Shown in pieces: positions 1-8,210 of a stretch of DNA of 64,000 bases. Each line of letters opens with the position of its first letter. Position 1 is the first letter of the stretch. The stretch covers positions 124,001 through 188,000 of the forward strand of contig NZ_MKQR01000011.1 of the NCBI RefSeq assembly GCF_001940455.1. The letters run 5' to 3'. The notes beneath the pieces are model-generated. The model did no database searches. It saw only the letters and a program-made list of their open reading frames with translations, and was not told the DNA's origin. A program made the position numbers and the translations under genes. Source of the DNA: Actinokineospora bangkokensis (GTDB lineage Bacteria > Actinomycetota > Actinomycetes > Mycobacteriales > Pseudonocardiaceae).

Positions 1-285
1 GGTCAGCGCGGGGCGGATCGGGCCCGCTCGACCGTCGGCTGGACCGGCACGGGCGCCGGGAACGCCTCCTGCTCGGCAACCCTCCCGCCGACGGCCCTTT
101 GCTCCATTGAGGACGGTCGACATCCCTCGGTCGAAGAGGTGGACCGCGTCCAGGACGAAGACCCAGTCGCGGAGTCGCAGGCACCACCAGCCCGCTGGAA
201 TGCGGACGCACAGCTCCCGCGGAGCGGATTTGTCGTGGGTCCCCGCTACGGTGTCCACACCAATCCGAGAGTCAGGAGTGAAGCG
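1..285. other. Left edge, no gene called
   Basis: I see no gene I can support here. One plus-strand frame runs from the window edge to a stop at 108-110 and could be the tail of an upstream gene, but its short arginine-rich translation matches no family I know. The frame of the following hydrolase is open through this stretch, which is common in DNA this GC-rich. The ribosome-binding site at 274-278 places the real start of that gene at 286. Confidence 0.4.
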
Positions 286-867
286 ATGGCCGAGGTCGTC
301 CTGTTCCACCACGCCCAAGGGCTCACCGAGGGCGTCCGCGCGTTCGCCGAGGGGCTGCGCGGCGCGGGGCACACCGTCCACACTCCCGACCTGTTCGACG
401 GGGTGCTGCCGGAGAGCATCGAGGCGGGCCTCGCCCTGATCCGCGAACTGGGGGACGAGCTGGGTCAGCGGGCGGACAAGGCCGTGGCGGAGCTGCCCGC
501 CGACCTCGTCTACGCCGGGTTCTCCGTCGGTGAGTCGATCGCCCAGCGCTTCGCGCAGACGCGTGCGGGCGCGCGGGGGGCGCTGCTGTACGAGTCCTGC
601 ATCCCGGTCACCGGCGAGTGGGCCTTCGGGGAGTGGCCCCAGGGGCTCCCGGTGCAGATCCACGGCGCCGAGCACGACGAGTTCTTCGGTGAGGACCTGC
701 CCGCCGCCCAGGAGCTCGTCGAGATCGCGGGGGCGGACGTGGCGGAGCTGTTCGTCTACCCGGCCGGCGGCCACCTCTTCACCGACAGCTCGCTGCCCGC
801 CTACGACGCCGACGCCACGGCCCTCGTGATCGAGCGCTCCGCCGCGTTCCTCTCCCGCCTCGGCTGA
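286..867 (+). CDS. Dienelactone hydrolase family protein
   Basis: A 193-aa alpha/beta hydrolase of the dienelactone-hydrolase type, presumably cytosolic, with unknown substrate. The start is chosen because AGGAG sits 7 nt before ATG 286 and the protein then begins MAEVVLFHH, the usual beta-strand opening of the family. The nucleophile elbow reads GFSVG, so the nucleophile would be serine, whereas classic dienelactone hydrolases use cysteine. The acid is probably in HGAEHDEF and the catalytic histidine in GGHLF near the C-terminus. Length and motif order fit the small DLH-like proteins common in actinomycetes. The gene ends 12 nt from the convergent HNH-like gene. The fold is secure; the reaction is not. 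Confidence 0.85.
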   Translation: MAEVVLFHHAQGLTEGVRAFAEGLRGAGHTVHTPDLFDGVLPESIEAGLALIRELGDELGQRADKAVAELPADLVYAGFSVGESIAQRFAQTRAGARGALLYESCIPVTGEWAFGEWPQGLPVQIHGAEHDEFFGEDLPAAQELVEIAGADVAELFVYPAGGHLFTDSSLPAYDADATALVIERSAAFLSRLG

Positions 868-879
868 GCACCGTCTCGC

Positions 880-1320
880 TCAGCGGCCCCCCGCGGTGAC
901 GACGACGAGGAACTGGCCACCGCCCGGCTCGGCGTGCGCGGCCACCGGGAGGTCGGGCACCAGGCGGGAGAAGCGGTCGACCAGCCAGTCCGCGGCGTCC
1001 TGCGCGTCCCGCTCGGTGGGGCAGCGGGCCACCAGCTCGCGCCCGCCCTTGCGTTCGAGCCGCTGGGCGACGGAGATCAGGGGCGCGGGCTCGACCACGT
1101 GCAGGTGCTCCGCCCACGGGATGACCACCTTGACCGCGCCCTTGCGGGTGTTGCAGCCGCGGTGGGCCAACCGCTCGGGGAGCTTGGCCTTGCGGTCCGC
1201 GGTGCGGCTGTCCACGCTCGGGCCGCGGGGGTCGTTGACCGACATGTCCGGGTCAACGGGGGCGTCGCAGACCCAGCAGCGCCAACCGTCGCGCTCGGCG
1301 ACGTCATCGAGGAGGCTCAC
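880..1320 (-). CDS. HNH-nuclease-like zinc protein
   Basis: A 146-aa protein with an N-terminal CWVC pair (about residues 15-18) and a later RGCNTRKG motif (about 54-61). This spacing is typical of treble-clef zinc fingers in HNH-like proteins. The middle holds DP and S-rich loops rather than a clear second histidine, so nuclease activity is uncertain. The C-terminal half (PTERDAQDAADWLVDRF) looks like a separate small alpha/beta domain. The gene stands alone, convergent with the hydrolase and 160 nt downstream of the chitinase on the same strand, with the chitinase terminator between them. I infer a conserved actinobacterial hypothetical protein with an HNH-type zinc-binding core. Confidence 0.7.
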   Translation of the reverse strand: MSLLDDVAERDGWRCWVCDAPVDPDMSVNDPRGPSVDSRTADRKAKLPERLAHRGCNTRKGAVKVVIPWAEHLHVVEPAPLISVAQRLERKGGRELVARCPTERDAQDAADWLVDRFSRLVPDLPVAAHAEPGGGQFLVVVTAGGR

Positions 1321-1434
1321 CCGGGCAACCTAGCGCCCCGGGGCGGGCCCGGTCCGCCGACCGCCCTGAGTGCGTGAGTGCGGCCCGCAGCACGGACGGC
1401 GTGCTCTCGGCGTCGGACAACCCTTCCTCAACGC

Positions 1435-1468
1435 GAGGGGCCCGGGGTGCGCGCACCCCGGGCCCCTC
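1435..1468 (-). terminator. Terminator after the chitinase gene
   Basis: A perfect palindrome with 17-bp arms (1435-1451 and 1452-1468) lies 12 nt beyond the chitinase stop. It lacks a T tract, as is usual for very GC-rich actinobacterial terminators. Confidence 0.75.
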
Positions 1469-1480
1469 CCTGCGCAGGCG

Positions 1481-2866
1481 TCAGAAGCCCGCGGTGATCC
1501 TGGTGAACGCCCAGTCGTCCTGGGCGATGCCGCTACACGCTTCCTGGACGCCGCCACCGGCGCAGCCGCGGTCGCGGTTGACCGACCAGAAGGCGAGGCG
1601 GGCGAGCTTGTTGCCCTTGGCCCAGCTGGTGATGCGGGACCAGGTGGTGAGGTCGGTCAGCTCCTGCTGGTCGGAGAGGCCGTTCATGCCGGAGATGCCG
1701 ATGTGGGTGTAGGCCGTCGCGTCGCTCCAGCCGAAGGTCGCCTTGAGCTTGTCGCGCAGGCCGTTGGTGGCGTTGACGGTGCTCTGGTACATGTCGGCGC
1801 CGCCGCCGAAGTCGAACGGCATGATCGTGTAGGTGTCGACCCCGGCGCCGAGGGCCTTGGACTGCTCGATGAGCCGGGTGCCCCAGTAGTTCGGGCCGGT
1901 CGTGGCGGTGCCGAAGGTCAGGATCGTCTGCACGCCCGGGTTGCGCTGCTTGACGATCTTCAGCGCGCCCAGGACGCGGTCCTGCACCACGGCGTTCTCG
2001 AACTCGTCGGAGTTCTCGATGTCGATGTCGATCGCGGTCAGCCCGTAGGTGTCGATCACCTTCTGGTAGGCACCGGCCAGCGCCTCCGGGGTCGAGCAGG
2101 CCGGGCCGAGCTTGCTGCCGCTCCACCCGCCGAACGACGGCACGACCTGCCCGCCCGCCGCCTTGATCTGCGCGATCGCCGCGGCGTCCGGGCTACCGGT
2201 GAGCGGGCGGCTGCTGTCCCACGCGGGGTTGCACCCGCCGCTGGCGTTGATGAACGCCATGGTGAACCACCTGACGCCGGTCGCGTTCATCACCGTCTGC
2301 GGGTTGGGCGGGTTGCCCCAGCCCAGGTACAGGTAAGGCGCGCCCTTGCCCCCGGTGGCGGGCGGCGGGGTCGTGGTGGGCGGGGTCGTCGTGGTCGGCG
2401 GGGTGGTGGTGGGCGGGGTCGTCGTGGTCGGCGGGGTGGTGGTGGAGGTGGGCGGGGTGCCGCCCGCCGCGCACGAACCGCCGTTGAGCTTGCAGTTCGC
2501 CGGGGCGGTGTAGGAGCCGGAGTAGGTGACGTTGAACCCGAAGCTCGCGCTCGCCCCGGCGGCGATGGTGCCGTTCCAGGTGCCCTTCACCGTGACGTGC
2601 TGCCCGGAGGTGGTGTAGCTGCCGTCCCACAGCGAGGCCACCTTGGCCCCCGACGGCAGGTCGAACTCCACGGTCCAGGACGCGAGCGCCGACCCCGACC
2701 CGTTGGCCACCGTGTACTTGCCCTCGTACCCGCTGCCCCAGTCCGACCCCTTCGCGAACACGGCGCTGACACCGCCCGCGGCACTGGCGGGCGCGGTCAC
2801 CAGCCCGACCACCACCGCACCCGCCGCGGTGAGGAGACCGAGGAGTTGCCACTTCTTCCTGGACAT
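1481..2866 (-). CDS. Secreted chitinase, CBM2 plus GH18
   Basis: A 461-aa extracellular chitinase that hydrolyses beta-1,4-GlcNAc linkages. The start at 2866 has GGGAG upstream and gives an ideal signal peptide (MSRKKWQLLG, hydrophobic core, ASA-A near residue 30). Residues about 32-133 form a CBM2 domain with conserved Trp residues (SDWGSGYEG, WTVEF, W-N-G-T) and two cysteines. A Thr/Pro linker follows (about 136-170), encoded by repetitive DNA. The rest is a GH18 barrel whose catalytic strand reads AIDIDIEN (D280, D282, E284), matching the DxxDxDxE signature with Glu284 as acid/base. FGGWSG (about 245-250) and QAHV-like sugar-binding strands are also typical of small actinobacterial GH18 enzymes. 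A DasR-like operator lies 60 nt upstream, so repression by DasR and release by amino-sugar phosphates is the likely control. Confidence 0.95.
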   Translation of the reverse strand: MSRKKWQLLGLLTAAGAVVVGLVTAPASAAGGVSAVFAKGSDWGSGYEGKYTVANGSGSALASWTVEFDLPSGAKVASLWDGSYTTSGQHVTVKGTWNGTIAAGASASFGFNVTYSGSYTAPANCKLNGGSCAAGGTPPTSTTTPPTTTTPPTTTPPTTTTPPTTTPPPATGGKGAPYLYLGWGNPPNPQTVMNATGVRWFTMAFINASGGCNPAWDSSRPLTGSPDAAAIAQIKAAGGQVVPSFGGWSGSKLGPACSTPEALAGAYQKVIDTYGLTAIDIDIENSDEFENAVVQDRVLGALKIVKQRNPGVQTILTFGTATTGPNYWGTRLIEQSKALGAGVDTYTIMPFDFGGGADMYQSTVNATNGLRDKLKATFGWSDATAYTHIGISGMNGLSDQQELTDLTTWSRITSWAKGNKLARLAFWSVNRDRGCAGGGVQEACSGIAQDDWAFTRITAGF

Positions 2867-2925
2867 TGCTCTCCCTCGACGCAGGGTGGCGGCGCGCAGG
2901 GTGAGCGCCGCCACACCGAAGGTTA

Positions 2926-2941
2926 AGTGGTCCAGACCAAT
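2926..2941. promoter_or_regulatory. DasR-type (dre) operator of the chitinase gene
   Basis: The sequence AGTGGTCCAGACCAAT, with the near-palindromic core TGGTCC-AGACCA at 2928-2939, closely matches the dre consensus ACTGGTCTAGACCAGT known from Streptomyces chi and nag genes. It lies about 60 nt upstream of the chitinase start, where such operators normally sit. Confidence 0.75.
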
Positions 2942-3128
2942 AGCGGAACCCTTGGCCCGGTACCGCTGTCACGGTCGTCGAGCCATCTCCGGGTCATTCG
3001 GACATCCCGCCCCCGCGATGTCCGCAAAACCTCCACCCGAGCCCCCGGACCGAGCCGCCGCGGACGCCCCCCACCCCTCGGGTGATCTCCGGTTGCACGG
3101 CGGCACCGCCCGATCCAAGATCACGAGC

Positions 3129-3689
3129 ATGGGACGCGCGGAACTGCTCACCAGGAAGATCAACCGGGGGTTCGACCACCTGGACGCCGATGGGGACGGG
3201 GTGCTCGGGGAGCAGGACCACGTGCTGATGGGGCAGCGGGTGGCGCGGGCGCTCGGTCACGCGGAGGGGTCGGCGCAGGAGGGGCGGATCGTCGACGGCT
3301 ACCTGCGGATCTGGCGGGAGGTGCACCTGCCGCACGTGCCGGAGGGCAGCAGCGGGATCGCGAAGGAGGCGTTCGTCGAGGCCACCGCCTCGCTGGCGGA
3401 CGACCCGGGGACGGCGCGGGCCGCGCTCGGCGGCTTGGCGCTGGCGTTCCTGGAGGTGGCCGACGTCGACCAGGACGGGCGGATCTCGCCGCAGGAGTTC
3501 CTGGCCTACCAGCGGGGCCACTTCCCCGGGCTCACCGAGGCCGACGCCGCCACGGCGTTCAGCCACCTCGACGTCGACGGTGATGGCCACCTGTCCCCCG
3601 ACGAGTTCGTCAACGCCACGGTCGACTACTGGACCAGCTCCGACCCGGACGCCCCGGGCAACTGGTGGATGGGCGACCCCCGCGCCTGA
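3129..3689 (+). CDS. EF-hand calcium-binding protein
   Basis: A 186-aa cytosolic calcium-binding protein of the calerythrin-like type found in actinomycetes. Three canonical 12-residue loops are visible: DADGDGVLGEQD (residues 19-30, with Asp in place of the usual final Glu), DVDQDGRISPQE and DVDGDGHLSPDE. A fourth hand between the first two appears degenerate. There is no signal peptide or membrane segment, so a calcium buffer or sensor role is expected. The protein opens MGRAELLTRKI. The gene is divergent from the chitinase and convergent with the metalloprotease, sharing a hairpin with it. Confidence 0.92.
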   Translation: MGRAELLTRKINRGFDHLDADGDGVLGEQDHVLMGQRVARALGHAEGSAQEGRIVDGYLRIWREVHLPHVPEGSSGIAKEAFVEATASLADDPGTARAALGGLALAFLEVADVDQDGRISPQEFLAYQRGHFPGLTEADAATAFSHLDVDGDGHLSPDEFVNATVDYWTSSDPDAPGNWWMGDPRA

Positions 3690-3699
3690 CCGCGCGGCG

Positions 3700-3738
3700 G
3701 CGGAGAGGGAGGTGCCGACCGGGTGCCTCCCCCTCCGC
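3700..3738. terminator. Bidirectional terminator
   Basis: An inverted repeat with 13-bp arms (3700-3712 and 3726-3738, one mismatch) and a 13-nt loop lies between the convergent EF-hand and metalloprotease genes. Confidence 0.65.
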
Positions 3739-3755
3739 GTTCGCAGGCCGCCGGG

Positions 3756-5843
3756 TCAGGACGTCGTGACCGACACCGAGTCCACGAGGAAGTCGGTCTG
3801 GAGGTTGGAGTCCTCCGTGCCCAGGAACCTCAGCGTGACCGTCCTGCCGCGCAGGCTGCTCAGGTCCGCGGTCCGGTAGGCGTACCCGGTGGTCGCGTCG
3901 GCGTTGCTCCACGTCTTGAGCGTGGTCGTGGTGCCGCCGTCGACGACCTGCACGCGCAGGTAGTCGTACGGGGTCGCGCCGGACTCCTGGGTCGCCACGC
4001 GCAGGTAGTAGCCGAGGGTGGCGGTGGTCGCGGTGGACGGGATGGTGATGTCCTGGCTGACGGTGTCGGTGTTGGCGACGCCGTTGCCGCCGAGCCAGGC
4101 GTACCAGCTGCCCGCCTGGGCCGGGTAGGTCGTCCAGTTGCCCACCGAGCCGCCGGTGACCGTCCACCCGGTGGTGCCGCTCTCGAAACCGCCGTTGGTG
4201 ACGATGCCGGTCGGCGGGGTGCCGGTGCGGTAGTCGATGGTGTGGGTGTGGACGAGGTCGCGGGTCGCGGCGGACACGTCGAGGCCGGTGGCCGGGCGGT
4301 CGGCGGTGAACCACTCCTTGAACGTGCTGGACCGGTTGGCGACCATGTTGGCGAAGGTCGGGGTCGGCCCGCCGTCGACCTTGCGCCACAGGTCGATCAG
4401 CGCCCCGGCGACGCGGCACTCCACTTGGTCGCCGTCCTCGACGTTGGTGTTGTCCGCAGGCCCGTTCGGGTTGTACGGCGTGGTGGTCATCAGGTTGATG
4501 GAAGCGCCGTTGGGCCAGAAGAACATGCCGTCGCCCATGGCGTAGCCCGCGAGGGCGTTGGCGAAGCCCTCGGTCCACGCGCAGCTGACGCCGGTCTTGG
4601 CGCGCAGGTAGTGCGGGCTCGGGCAGTCGCTGGTGGGCCACCAGCCCGCGTAGAGCATGTCCATCAGGCCGTGGCCGGACTCGTGCAGCACCAGGTGCTC
4701 GGAGTCGGGGTCGGCGTCGGCCAGGGCGACGTAGCGGGAGGCGACCGGCACCTGGTTGTTGAAGTAGGTGCCGTCGGTGCTGCCGGGCTGCCAGTGCAGG
4801 GTCAGCTTGCGGCAGTTGGTGGTTTGCAGGCTCGTCCAGCACGGGCTGCTGCCGTGGATGGCCCACAGCTTGTTCACCGCGTCGTAGGCGTGCCAGGCGC
4901 GCATGGTGGTGCTGGTGGGCGCGGTCGAGCCGAAGGTGGCGTCACTGCCGCTGGCGACGTTGGTCTTGGCGGCGGTGCTCACCGTGTAGACGGCTGTGCC
5001 CGCGTTGTTGGTCACCCGCCACAGGGCGGAGTCGGTGCTGAACTCCACCCACACCTGGTAGAGCGCGGAGTTCGAGGCGAAGCACACCGCGTACGAGCCG
5101 TCCGCGGCGGTCGCGCCCGTGCCGTAGTACTGGGCGGCCGACGAGGAGGTCGCCTTGCCCGCCACCCGCGCGGTGATCGATCGACCCGGCTTCCACGCGC
5201 CAGCCTTGTCCGCGTAGGTGAACGACCCCTTGGCGCAGATCTGCCCAGGGGCAGCGGCCGCGGAGATGCCCGCGGACGTGCCGGGTCGGGTGGTGCCGCG
5301 CGACACCGTCTCCGAGGTGCCGGTGCGGGACGTGCCCGGCTTGTCCCCCACGGTGATGGTGGCCGAGGAGTGCGCGGACCGGTCGGCGGTGGGGTTGACC
5401 GCGCTGCTGACGTCGGCCTCGATGTGCGCGGGGCCCGCGGCCAGCGCGGTGACGCCGAAGGTGATCGTCCGGCCCCGGGTGGAGAGGGCGAACTGCTGCT
5501 CGGCGACCTGGGACAGGCCGACGGCGCGCGGCTGCGGCAGCCCGCTGGCGCGGGTGTCGAGCCGCAGGGTGTCGGGCAGCCGCACCGCCAGCGTCGCCCG
5601 GTCGAGGTCGACCTGGGAGCGGACGGTGACGGTCACGGTGGCCGACTCCCCCACCGCGGGCAGGCGGTCGAGGGACACGGCGGCGGCCACGCAGCTGGCC
5701 GGGGACTCGGACAGCTCGTGGGCGGGCGGGGTCAGCGAGCACCGCGCCGCGGGGGCCGCGGTCGCGCTGCCCGGGGCGAGCAACGCCGCCGCGGACGCCG
5801 CGACCAGTGCGGCGGGCACGGCGAACGGGGACAGGGATCTCAT
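3756..5843 (-). CDS. Secreted zinc metalloprotease-like protein
   Basis: A 695-aa extracellular protein. Starting at ATG 5843 gives a signal peptide (MRSLSPFAVP then an Ala-rich core) followed by a beta-rich N-terminal half. The catalytic-looking region has HESGH at residues 387-391 and a candidate third ligand, Glu425 in WTEGFANAL, 34 residues later. That spacing fits a gluzincin-type HExxH...E site. Around it lie cysteine pairs likely to form disulfides. The last 150 residues (from NGGFESGTTGW) form a jelly-roll module of the carbohydrate-binding or MAM-like kind common at the C-termini of actinobacterial secreted proteases. The substrate is unknown. The gene is monocistronic and convergent with the EF-hand gene. 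Confidence 0.8.
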   Translation of the reverse strand: MRSLSPFAVPAALVAASAAALLAPGSATAAPAARCSLTPPAHELSESPASCVAAAVSLDRLPAVGESATVTVTVRSQVDLDRATLAVRLPDTLRLDTRASGLPQPRAVGLSQVAEQQFALSTRGRTITFGVTALAAGPAHIEADVSSAVNPTADRSAHSSATITVGDKPGTSRTGTSETVSRGTTRPGTSAGISAAAAPGQICAKGSFTYADKAGAWKPGRSITARVAGKATSSSAAQYYGTGATAADGSYAVCFASNSALYQVWVEFSTDSALWRVTNNAGTAVYTVSTAAKTNVASGSDATFGSTAPTSTTMRAWHAYDAVNKLWAIHGSSPCWTSLQTTNCRKLTLHWQPGSTDGTYFNNQVPVASRYVALADADPDSEHLVLHESGHGLMDMLYAGWWPTSDCPSPHYLRAKTGVSCAWTEGFANALAGYAMGDGMFFWPNGASINLMTTTPYNPNGPADNTNVEDGDQVECRVAGALIDLWRKVDGGPTPTFANMVANRSSTFKEWFTADRPATGLDVSAATRDLVHTHTIDYRTGTPPTGIVTNGGFESGTTGWTVTGGSVGNWTTYPAQAGSWYAWLGGNGVANTDTVSQDITIPSTATTATLGYYLRVATQESGATPYDYLRVQVVDGGTTTTLKTWSNADATTGYAYRTADLSSLRGRTVTLRFLGTEDSNLQTDFLVDSVSVTTS

Positions 5844-6057
5844 GCAGGGCGCCTTTCGGACGACTGAACTGCCGTCACGTGCAGGGTGACGAGCAGAAGA
5901 ATGACCGCCGTCCGCGCGGTTGAGCAATCATGGCCGTGCTGTTAAACCGGTGGGCCACCATTCTGTTAACGATCGTCGACGCGCAGGCCAGCGACTGTGC
6001 CGCAGCTGTCGTTCAGGATGTGGAAACTGTGAAGAACCGGCGTTCACAGAATTCGCG

Positions 6058-6954
6058 TCACCACGCCCAGCGGGTTCCCACGACCCCCGGCGGCAGGTTG
6101 ATCCCGACCAAGCAGCTGGAGCCCGACGGCCCGACCGGCAGCGGCTCCGTGCGTTCCTCGGGGCCGCTCAGCGCCCGCTGCCGGAAGCCGTGGCACCACG
6201 CGGGCGGAGGCCCCTCGAACTGGATTTGCTGGCTGTATTCGGCCATGGGGTGGGTGAGCTGCCGGTAGTAGTGCTCGACCGGCGGTCCCGGCTTGGCCGC
6301 CACCTCGTATTCCACCACCGCGTGCTCCCCCGCCCCGAGCGCGCGGTCGAGCAGCAGCTCCACCACGATCAACCCCGCCGCGGGATCCGACCGCACCCGG
6401 CCGGTGCGGCAGAACCGCACGTCGATCAGCTCGGGCGGGAACTCCGGGTCGTCGGCCTGGTACTTGACCAACCGCCGCGTCACCAGCCCCCGCGTCCCCC
6501 GCAGCACCAACCGCGACCGCACCCCGCGCTCCGACCGATCCCCCGCCACGGTGAACACGTCGTGCGCCGACACCACCTCGTGCACGCCCTCGTCGGGGTC
6601 GTCGAACTGCGCCATCAACGCCCCGGCCGCGCCCACCCCCCGGTTCACCCACCGCCCGCGAGGCCGAGGCGGGCCCAACAGCGTGATCAACGAGTCCGCG
6701 GGCACCCCGAGCAGGCCCTCCAACGCCCGCACGGCCCGCAACGACTCCGGCTTCTCCGGCCGCCGACGGTTGTGCCGCCAGTAGCTCAGCGTCGCCGCAC
6801 TGACGTCCATCCCCTGCTCGGCGAGGTGGTAGCGCAACCGGTCGAGCGTCAACCCCCGAGCCCGGATCGCCGCGTCCAACGCCTCAGCGAACGAGCCGTT
6901 CCGCAGGACCCACGCGACCTCCCGCCCACCCCCGGAACGCCGCGGCGGTGCCAT
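6058..6954 (-). CDS. Helix-turn-helix protein, unknown ligand domain
   Basis: A 298-aa protein. Start 6954 is preceded by GGAGGAGG and gives MAPPRRSGGG. Residues about 15-80 look like an XRE/Cro-type helix-turn-helix that reads a recognition helix from SAATLSYWRHNRRRP, followed by an alpha-helical segment ending near LEGLLGVP. The remaining 200 residues are beta-rich (VVEYEVAAKPGPP, HYYRQLTHPMAEYSQQIQF) and match nothing I can name. This architecture recurs in actinomycetes as one-gene putative DNA-binding proteins. I infer a transcriptional regulator with an uncharacterised sensory half. The 214 nt to the metalloprotease gene contain nothing I can identify. Confidence 0.65.
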   Translation of the reverse strand: MAPPRRSGGGREVAWVLRNGSFAEALDAAIRARGLTLDRLRYHLAEQGMDVSAATLSYWRHNRRRPEKPESLRAVRALEGLLGVPADSLITLLGPPRPRGRWVNRGVGAAGALMAQFDDPDEGVHEVVSAHDVFTVAGDRSERGVRSRLVLRGTRGLVTRRLVKYQADDPEFPPELIDVRFCRTGRVRSDPAAGLIVVELLLDRALGAGEHAVVEYEVAAKPGPPVEHYYRQLTHPMAEYSQQIQFEGPPPAWCHGFRQRALSGPEERTEPLPVGPSGSSCLVGINLPPGVVGTRWAW

Positions 6955-7017
6955 CTGGGTCCTCCTCCGGGGCGGCGGGAGTACCACTATCTGCACCGGA
7001 AGTCCCCCTGTCCAGCC

Positions 7018-7076
7018 CCGGACAGCGGACCGCCGCCGCACGACCGAGGTCTGCGCGGCGGCGATCCGCTGTCCGG
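7018..7076 (-). terminator. Long hairpin terminator
   Basis: Left arm 7018-7029 pairs perfectly with 7065-7076 and the inner arm 7031-7039 with 7055-7063, separated by a single mismatch, with a 15-nt loop. It lies just after the stop of the membrane protein gene at 7097. Confidence 0.7.
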
Positions 7077-7096
7077 TGTTCCCATCCCCGGGTACC

Positions 7097-7942
7097 TCAG
7101 GCGATGGGCTCCTCCACGGTGAGGGCGTCGACCTTGCGGTGGAACCGCATGCCCGCCAGCCCGCCGAGGACGGCGCCGACCAGCGCGATCACCAGGGCGG
7201 CGACCCCGGCGACCACCCCGCCGAGGGTGAGCGCGTCCTGGTCGACCGGCAGCGCCGGGACGCCCGCGGGCACCCGCAGGTCGACGTCGGAAGCGGCCAC
7301 GACGATGGCGGCCACCACGCCGATGACGATCGTCCACACCCACACCGCGACACCCTGGCGGGCACCGGAGAACCGGGCCATGCGCCCGGCCACGTACCCG
7401 CCGCTGTAGTAGGCGAGCAGCAGGACGACGGCGGTGATGACGGCGCCGGTGATGCTGGCGGGGGTGAACGAGCCCGGGGTCCGCGCGGCCTCGTCGGCCT
7501 GCGCGGCCCAGTCCAGGTCGAACACCGCCCCGATCGCCACGACGAGGGCGGTCAGCAGCACCGCGGTGCCCACGGCGGTCAGCCAGCCGAAGAACGCCGA
7601 CCCCCACTTCGTGCCGCCGAACCGCTCTTGCTGCCCGGCGACGACGTCGCGGTGGGTCGGGCGGGGGCGCTCCCCCGTCCCGTGCCTGCCGGTGTCCGGG
7701 TCCCCGCGGTGCACCTCCGCCCCGGTGTCCGGACCGACGGTGCCGCGGTTGTCCCCGTAAGCACCGTGGTTGTCCCCGTAGGCACCGTGGTTGTCCCCGG
7801 GGACGCCGTGGTTCTCCCCGAGGGTGCCCTGCCGGTACCCGGCACCGGTCCGGTCGATCTGCTGGGTGGTCTGCTCCGGCGGCGGCTCGGCCACGCCCCG
7901 GCGGGTGTCCAGGTGGCCGTCACCCGGCCGCGGGCCGGTCAT
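7097..7942 (-). CDS. Four-helix membrane protein with repeat-rich N-tail
   Basis: A 281-aa integral membrane protein of unknown function. ATG 7942 overlaps the stop of a short upstream reading frame (ATGA), which suggests translational coupling. The first 110 residues are hydrophilic and cytosolic-looking, with tandem 7-residue units of the type GDNHGAY. Four hydrophobic segments follow: FFGWLTAVGTAVLLTALVV, ITAVVLLLAYYSGGYVAG, VAVWVWTIVIGVVAAIVV and VVAGVAALVIALVGAVLGG. The GYVAGRMARF and AGMRFHRK turns resemble small actinobacterial membrane proteins that share a glycine-rich YSGGYVAGR motif. No catalytic residues are evident. It ends at a long hairpin. Confidence 0.7.
   Translation of the reverse strand: MTGPRPGDGHLDTRRGVAEPPPEQTTQQIDRTGAGYRQGTLGENHGVPGDNHGAYGDNHGAYGDNRGTVGPDTGAEVHRGDPDTGRHGTGERPRPTHRDVVAGQQERFGGTKWGSAFFGWLTAVGTAVLLTALVVAIGAVFDLDWAAQADEAARTPGSFTPASITGAVITAVVLLLAYYSGGYVAGRMARFSGARQGVAVWVWTIVIGVVAAIVVAASDVDLRVPAGVPALPVDQDALTLGGVVAGVAALVIALVGAVLGGLAGMRFHRKVDALTVEEPIA
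7743..7820. repeat. 21-bp tandem repeat within a coding region
   Basis: About 3.7 copies of a 21-bp unit (starts at 7743, 7764, 7785 and 7806) encode the 7-residue GDN(H/R)G-x-x units of the membrane protein. Because the unit is a multiple of three, copy number can change without breaking the frame. Confidence 0.85.
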
Positions 7943-8016
7943 GACGTCACCCGCGTGCAACCGGGCGCGACGAGGGGGCGGACCACGCTCTGGGCGACCG
8001 CAGTGGTGTCGGCCAT
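7939..8016 (-). CDS. Possible 25-aa leader peptide
   Basis: A short frame opens at ATG 8016 with a good ribosome-binding site (GAGAGGAACACC before ATG). It encodes 25 residues beginning MADTTAVAQSVV and ends in TGA overlapping the ATG of the membrane protein gene. Site quality and the 4-nt overlap favour real translation and coupling, but the product matches nothing I know and could simply be a translational leader. The 194 nt upstream (8017-8210) hold no other recognisable feature. Confidence 0.4.
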   Translation of the reverse strand: MADTTAVAQSVVRPLVAPGCTRVTS

Positions 8017-8210
8017 GGTGTTCCTCTCTGCTGGTGGGGAGGTGCAAGATCACCTGTGGCCAGGTAGCGCCGAGAACCGCGGGGCGGGAGGCGCGGTAGG
8101 TGGATTCCCCCATCAGGCCGAGGACAAACGCGAACAACCACGCTCGCGAGCAGCCAGCCGGGAGCTGTCGCCCGCGGTCGCCGAGCCGCCACGCCATGAC
8201 CGGCCGCAGG

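Noticed and set aside
1-110. Plus-strand frame ending at 108-110 as a truncated upstream gene
   Set aside because: Its short arginine-rich translation matches no family, and the window edge hides its start, so it cannot be supported.
2343-2460. Short tandem repeat resembling a CRISPR-like array
   Set aside because: It is the Pro/Thr linker of the chitinase, in frame and without unique spacers.
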